This document shows, piece by piece, positions 23,215 through 30,960 of a DNA stretch of 32,433 nucleotides; within the stretch, counting starts at the first letter, position 1; each line of letters begins with the position of its first letter. The notes under the pieces are model-generated. The model saw nothing but the letters and a program-made list of their open reading frames with translations, was not told the origin of the DNA and made no database searches. The translations under genes were made by a program, and so were the position numbers. Source of the DNA: Pseudomonadota bacterium. Lineage in GTDB: Bacteria > Pseudomonadota > Gammaproteobacteria > Acidithiobacillales > Acidithiobacillaceae. Location of the stretch: positions 1 through 32,433 of the forward strand of contig JAKAVW010000002.1 in NCBI GenBank assembly GCA_021827445.1, given 5' to 3'.

Positions 23215-23523
23215 CTAACTCAGCATTTCAAGCAATACGGAGTGCCACTCCGAAAGGGCTATCTCGCCCATTTTTCCAGCCAGGCGGTGCTTGTCTACTG
23301 CACGAATCTGGTCGAGCAATATGCGGGCTGGTTTACCCGTAAACACCAATTCCGGCCTGCAACCCAGTGGTTGCCCTGCGCTGGTCAGCGGGGCCACGAT
23401 GACACGAGGTAATGCTGAATTGAGATCGTCTGGAGACACAATCAAAGCTGGTCGCGTCTTTCTGATTTCAGTGCCCACAGTGGGATCGAGATTCACCCAG
23501 TACACCTCACCACGCTTTACCAT
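23215..23523 (-). CDS. mazF: MazF/PemK-family mRNA interferase toxin
   Basis: VKRGEVYWVNLDPTVGTEIRKTRPALIVSPDDLNSALPRVIVAPLTS...VLLDQIRAVDKHRL-type MazF motifs. ATG at 23523 or 23529. Confidence 0.92.
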   Translation of the reverse strand: MVKRGEVYWVNLDPTVGTEIRKTRPALIVSPDDLNSALPRVIVAPLTSAGQPLGCRPELVFTGKPARILLDQIRAVDKHRLAGKMGEIALSEWHSVLLEMLS

Positions 23524-23753
23524 GCCCACTCTTCAACACCTTCATCTACAGGTATCTGGTTTAGAGGTTCCACGTCCATATCTGACCGATAGCCCTCAAA
23601 CCACCCTGCGCGCATCGCGCGCAGGGGCCTTATAACCAAAGCGTTACCTTCCACGGCAATATCTACGTCATCATCCATCCCGCAGGCCGCCAGAAATGGT
23701 GCTGGAATGAGAATGCCACGTGAATTACCTATCTTCCGTATGGTGGATCGCAT
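23517..23753 (-). CDS. mazE: MazE/AbrB-family antitoxin
   Basis: MRSTIRKIGNSRGILIPAPFLAACGMDDDVDIAVEGNALVIRPL swapped-hairpin AbrB motif; overlaps mazF start; internal ATG at 23753 with GGGGGAG RBS preferred over the track start. Confidence 0.88.
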   Translation of the reverse strand: MRSTIRKIGNSRGILIPAPFLAACGMDDDVDIAVEGNALVIRPLRAMRAGWFEGYRSDMDVEPLNQIPVDEGVEEWAW

Positions 23754-23775
23754 ACAATATCTCCCCCGCAATGAA

Positions 23776-23796
23776 ATTATAATAATGTTATAACAT
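23776..23796 (-). promoter_or_regulatory. mazEF promoter -10 (TATAAT) and adjacent perfect 12-bp palindrome, candidate operator
   Basis: TATAAT on minus strand at 23781-23776; ATGTTATAACAT palindrome at 23785-23796, just upstream of mazE. Confidence 0.45.
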
Positions 23797-24139
23797 GTGA
23801 GCGATGGAACGCAAGCCGTGTTGTGAATCACTCATCTGCGACGTTGGTGATACGAACAGATACAGGGAGGTCGCATAGTCCAATATCTGGACATTCGCTA
23901 TCGTTCTCACCGCCTCGTCTAAGGTAACCGTCTCTTTTCCGCAGTTCTGTTCGCCGATCGCAAGGGATGCGGTGTCGAGACTGTTGGTCAATTTCAATGC
24001 CGGCGCTTTTTGTCAACATCGTCATTGGCCCCTTTCTAAACTTGTTCCGGCTGCATGCCATAGAGTTAGCCATTCAATCATGATTTGGATATTCACGCCG
24101 TGCGTATTGCTCTGTGCGTTGCACGATCATCTACTAGTA

Positions 24140-25555
24140 CTAGATCTCCGTTGAGAAAAAGGGCGTGGATAGCGCCTCAAAGTGCTCGCGGAACTGATGG
24201 TAATATTCCCGGTACTGCGAGGCGGCTGTGGTCTCTGGCAGGAACACCTGCTCCGCTGCGGGCTGGCGGGTCTGCAGGGTTTCCAGTTCGCCGAGATCGA
24301 TGCTGGCGGCGAGGAGCGCGCTGCCGAGGGCGGGATCACCGTGGGCAATGACTTGCACGGGCTTGTCGAGAATGTTGGCGCGCATTTGCATCCAAGGCAA
24401 ATTGGCTGTACCCCCACCGGTGCTGCGGATGGCACCGACGATGGCGATCTGCTGTTCCTCAAGCGTGGCGTAACACCAGGCTTCGATATAGCTGAGCCCT
24501 TCGAGCAAGGCTTGAAAGCGCACTTCGGCAGCGAGAGGGGGGATGCTGCTGCCGGGCCATTGGGGGGCGTTGAGGGGATAACGCTCGCCGGTGGTCGGCA
24601 GCGGATACAGGAGTTGGCCGCTGGGCGTCGCGGGTTTGAGGGCGGCACTCAGTGCCACCATTTGTGGGCGGCTGAAGTGGCGGAGTAGCGCGGCGCCACC
24701 GCTGTTGGAGGCGGCGCCCACCAGCGTATGCCGACCCAGATAATGGCTGTAAAGACCCTTCCCGGCATAGGGACGCGTATGGACGACCTTGATGGCGAGG
24801 GTCGAGCCGAGACTGCTGAGTGCCTGTCCGGGGCTATGAAGTCCGGCGGCGATGGCGGCGGCGACGCTGTCGGTACAGCCAGCGCGCACTACGGTATGCG
24901 CCGGTATCTGTAAACGTCGTGCCCAGTCCGGCCGCACGGTTCCGTAGTTTTCTCCCTCGCGTAGCGCGTGCGGCAACAGGGCGGGATTCACGTCGGCAAT
25001 TTTAAGCAGCCCTAACAGCGCCGGCGGGTAACTGAGCCGCGCCCCATCTAACCCCAGTTTGAGCAGATTGCCGCGATCCGCTTGGCCAAAGAGGCCAGTC
25101 AGCTGGGCGGCCACCCAGTCAGCCTGATGATGGAGGTAACGCAGGCGTGGATAGTGCGGATCGTGACGGCGTAGCCAGAGGAGCTTGCTGAGCGAGCTGG
25201 CGGCACCCAGCGCGGCGTCACCTGCGGGCCATTCGCGCGCCAGCCACGTCGCTTCTTCCTGGGCGCGTTGATCGGAGTAGAGCAGAGCAGGGCCGAGGGG
25301 AGCACCTCGGGTATCACAGGGCAACAGGGTCGCAGAGGTGCCATCGATGCTGATGGCAGTCAAGGCCCGCCAGCCAGTAGGGGACTGCCGTATTAGCGTG
25401 GCGGCGAGCTGCTCGATGCCCTCGAGCCAGACTGTGGCTTCGGTGAGGGGACCAGGGTAGGGAAGTGCCGCGTGTGCGACGATCTGCAGGCCGTCGTCGA
25501 TGAGCACTCCGCGCACGCCGGAGGTGCCGAGATCAATCCCCAGGTAGGTGGGCAT
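24140..25555 (-). CDS. FGGY-family carbohydrate kinase (xylulokinase / D-ribulokinase-like)
   Basis: YLGIDLGTSGVRGVLIDD, ISIDGTSATLLPCD, GCTDSVAAAIAAG, LGSTLAIKVV, GAIRSTGGGTANLPWMQMRANILDKPV. Confidence 0.88.
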   Translation of the reverse strand: MPTYLGIDLGTSGVRGVLIDDGLQIVAHAALPYPGPLTEATVWLEGIEQLAATLIRQSPTGWRALTAISIDGTSATLLPCDTRGAPLGPALLYSDQRAQEEATWLAREWPAGDAALGAASSLSKLLWLRRHDPHYPRLRYLHHQADWVAAQLTGLFGQADRGNLLKLGLDGARLSYPPALLGLLKIADVNPALLPHALREGENYGTVRPDWARRLQIPAHTVVRAGCTDSVAAAIAAGLHSPGQALSSLGSTLAIKVVHTRPYAGKGLYSHYLGRHTLVGAASNSGGAALLRHFSRPQMVALSAALKPATPSGQLLYPLPTTGERYPLNAPQWPGSSIPPLAAEVRFQALLEGLSYIEAWCYATLEEQQIAIVGAIRSTGGGTANLPWMQMRANILDKPVQVIAHGDPALGSALLAASIDLGELETLQTRQPAAEQVFLPETTAASQYREYYHQFREHFEALSTPFFSTEI

Positions 25556-25769
25556 CCGGGTGTCGTCAGTATTCGAGGGTCTGTTGGCTGGCCCAGTGCA
25601 GGGGCGGAAGCTGGTTTTGAGTGGTGGGCACCGGGAGCGCCTCCTGTTTAAACGTGCTTAAATTATACTATAGCAAAAACTCTCGTGCCCCATGAGTCTC
25701 TCTCCACCATCGTCCTCTTGGCCTTCAAGTGTTCTCGCGAGTGTTTGGCAATGCTCGCCGACGAGCCCC

Positions 25770-25801
25770 CTATAATATTTAATCTTGATTAAATATTATA
25801 G
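25770..25801. repeat. Perfect inverted repeat, 15-bp arms, 2-nt centre
   Basis: CTATAATATTTAATC TT GATTAAATATTATAG read directly in the intergenic AT-rich region. Confidence 0.9.
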
Positions 25802-25906
25802 TAATTATATTTAACTTTTGTTAACTAGAAGCCTCCCCTATACTACACTTCAGTTATCGCCACTCTGTGCGCGCCGATAAATCTCTATGGGGAGAGGGGA
25901 CGAGCT

Positions 25907-26071
25907 ATGAGGTTTTGTGGCAAATCCAATAAGTATTCGCGAACTGGGCTAGCTCTGCGTCCAAAGCGATCTGCGACAATAGTATCACATTCAGCCGATG
26001 GGTACGAAGAAGAAATCGTTCTCTGCTGTTCGGTGTTGCTGCATCGGAAAAGAGCGGTGTACGGGTTCTGA
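25907..26071 (+). CDS. Possible 54-aa small ORF
   Basis: ATG...TGA reading MRFCGKSNKYSRTGLALRPKRSATIVSHSADGYEEEIVLCCSVLLHRKRAVYGF, preceded by purine-rich GGGGAGAGGGGACGAGCT. Below the track length cutoff. Confidence 0.3.
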   Translation: MRFCGKSNKYSRTGLALRPKRSATIVSHSADGYEEEIVLCCSVLLHRKRAVYGF

Positions 26072-26124
26072 CCATAGCAAAAAATGACAATAAATATATT
26101 TATCCAATACAGTGGGGTTATGCG

Positions 26125-26976
26125 ATGTCAAAGGCTATGTTTCTACGAATATTTATTGGGTTATTTGGTATGGTATTTATCGTGCTAACATTCTGGTTGA
26201 GCGCATACTTTCATTTGAACATTTCGATAAAGCTGGTAATTGTTTTGGCTTTTGCGTTGGCGACATTTTTTGCAGAAGTGATAATAGCCATCGATAATCT
26301 AGAAAAAAGATTAAAAAATGCTTTCCCGTCATTGGAGCTTTCTCTTAAGGATCAGATTGCACTCAATGAAACCATAAAGCTATATAATAAACTAAAAAAG
26401 AATAACACGGGTATTTCTACCAGAATAGCTCTTGCGGATTTTGAGAAAATACATCATGTATTAAGTCAGGCAGAAAAAAATGGAGACTTTGTTTTTCATG
26501 ACATTTATTCAGCTTCGATGATCTTGCTAGCGGCATTAGAGCCAGGACAGTCATTTAAAGTTGTAAGCAACCTTACCAAAAGGTTTTATTGGAAATCAGG
26601 GAAGGACATGTCTGAACATGCAAAGCTAAACTATCGGCAGGCAAAAAGAGGTGTCCACATTGAACGTATATTTATTTTAAACAACAAAGATGATTTATCT
26701 GAAATAAAAGAAATCATGGAAGAACAGGAAGAAAATAATATCAACGTATCGTACGCTTTTAGAAGCGATTTAGACAAGCTGTTGCCATATGCTAGCTTTG
26801 CCATATCAGAAGAACAAACAGCAGGGATAATATCACACAGGGAGGATTCTTTGGGAAAAGTGACTATCACATCGAATAATGAAATAATCACTGATCTTGC
26901 CACAAAATTTGATGATATAAAAAGACAAGCACAAACTGTCAAGCTTGCATCAGAAATTCACCAGACTAATACCTAA
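26125..26976 (+). CDS. Uncharacterised membrane-anchored protein (two N-terminal TM helices plus soluble domain)
   Basis: TM helices FLRIFIGLFGMVFIVLTFWLSAYF and IKLVIVLAFALATFFAEVIIAI, then soluble region with NYRQAKRGVHIERIFILNN...EEQEENNINVSYAF; AT-rich composition. Confidence 0.75.
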   Translation: MSKAMFLRIFIGLFGMVFIVLTFWLSAYFHLNISIKLVIVLAFALATFFAEVIIAIDNLEKRLKNAFPSLELSLKDQIALNETIKLYNKLKKNNTGISTRIALADFEKIHHVLSQAEKNGDFVFHDIYSASMILLAALEPGQSFKVVSNLTKRFYWKSGKDMSEHAKLNYRQAKRGVHIERIFILNNKDDLSEIKEIMEEQEENNINVSYAFRSDLDKLLPYASFAISEEQTAGIISHREDSLGKVTITSNNEIITDLATKFDDIKRQAQTVKLASEIHQTNT

Positions 26977-27327
26977 ATTCGTGTGTTTCTCATCGCTGTA
27001 ACCCCACTAGCGGTAAAAGCTCGCAGCACTCACGGATACTTTGCGGCAATAAGGCACCAACGCTCAATTCGCTGACAGTCTGCTTATCCACAGCGCCTGC
27101 TGCGCAGGCTTCCGCACTGCGCCGTCGGCATTCTTCCCTGTGACTGATTGCATCTCTAAGACTCTCCTTGATCACCATCGGGAACCTAATTGTCTATATT
27201 CTAAGAATCAGAAATATAATACTGCTGAGTTACCCGTTGCCTGGAATCCGCTGGTTCCGAGCATGCCTTGTTGGCTGACTCCGACACTGAAATGCTCCAC
27301 GAAGCCTCCGGGGGCTTACTTTGAAAG

Positions 27328-28356
27328 TCAGCCATTATTCCACAAAGAATGATCCCTTTTGAGGAACTCGTCATATGGAATATAGTGAGAGCAATCGGAG
27401 GAAAATGTCAATCCTACTGTACCGTTAAAGATATTGATCGATCCAGAGCGAAGATAAAACATTCCTTTCATGAGTCTCAACGTTCGCAAATTACTCAATA
27501 TAGCCCGAATCTCTTGGTGGGTTACCACAGTTCCGTCTGGATAGGAGCGCTTGGGATACGCCAAACAAATAGCCGGATCAATTAGTTCTTCCATGGTCAG
27601 CAGACGATACCGATACGGATCATCCATCACCCAAAGTATGGCCTGGCTGCTGGAGAAATGCAGAATTACATGATACACCCCATGTACGAGTATCAATTCT
27701 TCCACCACACTAAGCACGGTATCCAGATGCCGATCCATTTTGCTTTCCGAGCGCATCTTCGTAACGACCGTATCTGAAATGAACGGGTCTCCTTCGAACC
27801 GCCGGGAATACCGGGGCTCTTCGTATATTTCGCCTGGCTGAGGCAAGTCCCTCAAAGCAAAATCGGCACCTATGAAACCGAGAAGCATTCCGTCACTGTC
27901 ACGTACAAATTGGACAGCGGTTAATGACGGCCGTAGCGCCCGCAGACTGATGTAAGCTTCGCATAACAGAAAATCGACAGCTTGGACGCCTTCTCGGATG
28001 TAGGGCCATTGCTGATACTGCGCCTCGCGATTTTTGTCAGAATACTCGGCGGCCAGCAAGGCTTCTCTGGTGTACGGCCGGTCTGATCGATCCCGGCCAA
28101 AGTGCTCGCCGAGCAGACCTTCACGGCTGATGTTGGACGTTATCTGCACTCCACCGGTGTCCAACGCATATAGAAATTTACAGTGCGGCACAGTGGAGAA
28201 GGCCTCGTTCAATGCAGCCTCCATTTTCGGACGGTCACCCCACACATGACTGCATGCATCCGCCAGGTGTCGCAACGGGTCGTACAGCAACCCGGTAAGC
28301 AACGCACGTTGCTGAAATACCCGTCTGGGCAGAGAAGAGTCTTCGTGCGTACTCAT
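27328..28356 (-). CDS. PDC/Cache-like sensor-domain protein encoded downstream of dabA
   Basis: CKFLYALDTGGVQITSNISREGLLGEHFGRDRSDRPYTREAL resembles PDC/dCache sensory cores (…D..G.QIS.N…GRDRS.RPY…). No TM helix, kinase, GGDEF or HTH seen. Confidence 0.75.
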   Translation of the reverse strand: MSTHEDSSLPRRVFQQRALLTGLLYDPLRHLADACSHVWGDRPKMEAALNEAFSTVPHCKFLYALDTGGVQITSNISREGLLGEHFGRDRSDRPYTREALLAAEYSDKNREAQYQQWPYIREGVQAVDFLLCEAYISLRALRPSLTAVQFVRDSDGMLLGFIGADFALRDLPQPGEIYEEPRYSRRFEGDPFISDTVVTKMRSESKMDRHLDTVLSVVEELILVHGVYHVILHFSSSQAILWVMDDPYRYRLLTMEELIDPAICLAYPKRSYPDGTVVTHQEIRAILSNLRTLRLMKGMFYLRSGSINIFNGTVGLTFSSDCSHYIPYDEFLKRDHSLWNNG

Positions 28357-28483
28357 AAAAAAGTACCCTCCATGGTTGCTGGTCTCTCCCGCCGACGTTG
28401 GTCAGATCTCCCACACATGGCTTCCATATTTCCTCCAATGGCCATCTCGGGCGAGTTCTTGGTGCGCAATGCAGCAGGATTTT

Positions 28484-30958
28484 TCACGTCATCCGTTGCC
28501 ACTGCTTGTCGAATACGCGTCGATAAACACTTCCAGCATCATCGATTTGGAAGAGATAAAGCCAACCATTATCCACCAGTTCTCGGACGAGAGCGTGGCG
28601 GGAAATGACGCTTTCCATCTCCGCCTGTGGTGCCTCAATCAACACGTTGAGACGGACCGGTTCATGGACCCAACGATTACCGTCGTGCAGAGACTGCAAG
28701 GCAAACCCGACACGCAAGTCCCCTCCATTCCCCTCAAGAACGCCGATAGATCCCCCAACGACATTATGTAGCACTTTATTGCCACTACCGAAACGCAAAT
28801 TGTCTACCATGGAGCCGTAGTATTGCATATTGATCCAGTTTGCCACCACCATGGGTGCGGTCATAATCAATTCCAATGTGGAGAAGCCCGCGTCTTTTTG
28901 CCAGTCATAATCATGCAAAAAAGCCCTACCCTCCAAATCAACACCCCTTGTCCTCTGGCGGGGTGCCGCAATAAAAGCGGCGTTGCCAGCTAGTGCCCAT
29001 TCAGGTCTGACCTCGGCCCAGTCCCGAGTGCGTCGTTGCATATCGCGCGTGACTACATCAGGAGCTTGAGAGGCCGTACCCAGCAGGGTGGCGCGCTCCA
29101 TCCGCGTAAGTGCCCCAGCATCGGCCAACCATTGGCGGAGTTGCGCCAGATCTTTGGCGTGTGTTGCCGGCAAATCCTGCGTATCGAAGAGCATCACTTC
29201 ATCTGTTGTGGTGTCATGCAATCCGGCGATAAAATAGGTATCTTCCGGAATTCTGAGCCCTTTCTCTTCAAGACCTCGACGGGTTGCCGGATCGTTTAGC
29301 AAGGTTACCGCAATCCTGGCACTGGCTTCTCCCGTCTGTCCGGCGCAAGCGCCGCAATCGAGTCCAGTCCCCTGCGGATTATTGACCGTAGTGCTGCCAT
29401 GGCCCGCCAACAAGATCAGGCGTGCGAATGTCTGCGTCAGCCCCATGTTTTTTAGAATGAATTCACCGACCCCCGCCCGCTCACCCTCTGGAATTCCGGT
29501 GCTTTTCGCACTGGATTTACAGTTACCACTAGCGACCAACTGTGGGCGCAGTCTCTGTTTCATCTCAATATTAAGGCCCCTTTCGTCTGGATGGGGTACG
29601 GTGCGGGTCCAACCCATGCTGTCACCGAAAAGCTTCGGGGCATATAGCAATCCGGTGGCTTCTACAAAGGTGAAAGTCGACACCGCTGATGTTTTGAAAC
29701 TCTTCCAGGCGGTGGCTACCCGGAGATGCAATTGCCTTTTTGCGACCTGCCGTTGCGTTTCATCCTCGCCCGCATGACTCAGGTCCTCGCACACCCGATA
29801 AGGAGGATTGAAAATGACAGGGAGATGCCCTTTAGGCGCATTTGCACCGAACGGAACGTACTCCATGAGCACGCCAAAGAAGCCCGCAAACCCCAAGGTT
29901 TGAATGCCTGGTGCCACTGTTTCTAGCGCTCGTCGGATGATTTCGGAACGTACGTCTATGCAAAACGCAGCCTGCACCACAGGTCGCTCAGTGGCCGCAT
30001 TGGTTGACTTCGATGCTTTTAGTGATTTAAACAATGAACGCTGATAGCCGATCTCCAGTGCGGTCTGCAAAATGGCATCAACGTGCTCCGACGGTTTTCC
30101 TGTCGCCCTATTTTGTTGGGTGTGCAGCATCAGGCGCCATTGCTTTTGTACGGCGATATCGGCGCAGGTCTTGTGAAGAATGGCATCCCAACACACGCGG
30201 ACGGCGAGGAGATCGCGCAAGGAATGGTTGGTCTCCCCCTTCAACTCGGCCTGCCAACGCACATATCTAGCCCAACCCGCCCAGCCTCCGATACTCAGGA
30301 GTGCTGCAAAGAGATAATCATCAATCAGATCGAACGGGACGGAGAGTTCCTTCAGAGCCCAGGCAACGGCTGTTTCAGGGGCTGCCGGGAGTGCAGCTGT
30401 AGCCTCTCCAATCCCGCGCAAACCAATCATCCGCGGGCTCTTGTCGAAATGCATGAACTTTAACCAGCCCTGATACAGAGGGCCATCGCGCCACGGCATG
30501 CTCCATGCGGCCTGCCCCTCATCAAAGTAAGCTGCGCAATATTGGCTAATCCTTTCCACAACGAAGCCCGGCCAATCCCGATGATCGTCAGCAAATATGG
30601 CATCCGCGAAGACTGGGAATGGCACATTTCGGCTTGCCGATCGTTGTTTCATCGCCTGCTTGAGCTGGGTCACATCCCAAATACTGTGCATCTCCTGCAG
30701 TGCCGCGTTCAAATCCTCTTGGGTGATCCGTCCGTTGGCGATCTGTTCTTCATAATATGGCCGTGGCATTGTCAGCCCTTCGCCGGTCATCTTGCGAAGC
30801 GTCTGATCCGCTTGCCAGAAAGGTTGATCGCGCAACCCAAAGTAGGGATTTACCGCAACAAAGTGCTTGAGCGGCCAGAGGGGAGCAATTCTCTGGCAGG
30901 CGCCTTCAATGTTCGCTTTGATGTCCTGATGCGGGGCGGATGTCTCTGGTGCTTTCAT
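28484..30958 (-). CDS. dabA: Inorganic carbon transporter subunit DabA (DUF2309/UPF0753)
   Basis: IAPLWPLKHFVAVNPYFGLRDQPFW, CIDVRSEIIRRALE, GFAGFFGV, HGSTTVNNPQGTGLDCGACAGQTGEASARI, FIAGLHDTTTDEV. Confidence 0.95.
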   Translation of the reverse strand: MKAPETSAPHQDIKANIEGACQRIAPLWPLKHFVAVNPYFGLRDQPFWQADQTLRKMTGEGLTMPRPYYEEQIANGRITQEDLNAALQEMHSIWDVTQLKQAMKQRSASRNVPFPVFADAIFADDHRDWPGFVVERISQYCAAYFDEGQAAWSMPWRDGPLYQGWLKFMHFDKSPRMIGLRGIGEATAALPAAPETAVAWALKELSVPFDLIDDYLFAALLSIGGWAGWARYVRWQAELKGETNHSLRDLLAVRVCWDAILHKTCADIAVQKQWRLMLHTQQNRATGKPSEHVDAILQTALEIGYQRSLFKSLKASKSTNAATERPVVQAAFCIDVRSEIIRRALETVAPGIQTLGFAGFFGVLMEYVPFGANAPKGHLPVIFNPPYRVCEDLSHAGEDETQRQVAKRQLHLRVATAWKSFKTSAVSTFTFVEATGLLYAPKLFGDSMGWTRTVPHPDERGLNIEMKQRLRPQLVASGNCKSSAKSTGIPEGERAGVGEFILKNMGLTQTFARLILLAGHGSTTVNNPQGTGLDCGACAGQTGEASARIAVTLLNDPATRRGLEEKGLRIPEDTYFIAGLHDTTTDEVMLFDTQDLPATHAKDLAQLRQWLADAGALTRMERATLLGTASQAPDVVTRDMQRRTRDWAEVRPEWALAGNAAFIAAPRQRTRGVDLEGRAFLHDYDWQKDAGFSTLELIMTAPMVVANWINMQYYGSMVDNLRFGSGNKVLHNVVGGSIGVLEGNGGDLRVGFALQSLHDGNRWVHEPVRLNVLIEAPQAEMESVISRHALVRELVDNGWLYLFQIDDAGSVYRRVFDKQWQRMT

Positions 30959-30960
30959 GT

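Noticed and set aside
23788-24073. Two overlapping minus-strand ORFs between mazE and the FGGY kinase
   Set aside because: Neither frame resembles a known family; the longer one is low-complexity in character. Possibly decayed sequence, but not supportable as a gene.
26112-26297. 61-aa ORF overlapping the start of the 26125 membrane gene
   Set aside because: Out-of-frame overlap with a much better coding frame.
26990-27178. 62-aa minus-strand ORF (MVIKESLRDAISHREECRRRSAEACAAG...)
   Set aside because: Looked at as a possible transposase or TA remnant, but no motif I can name supports it.
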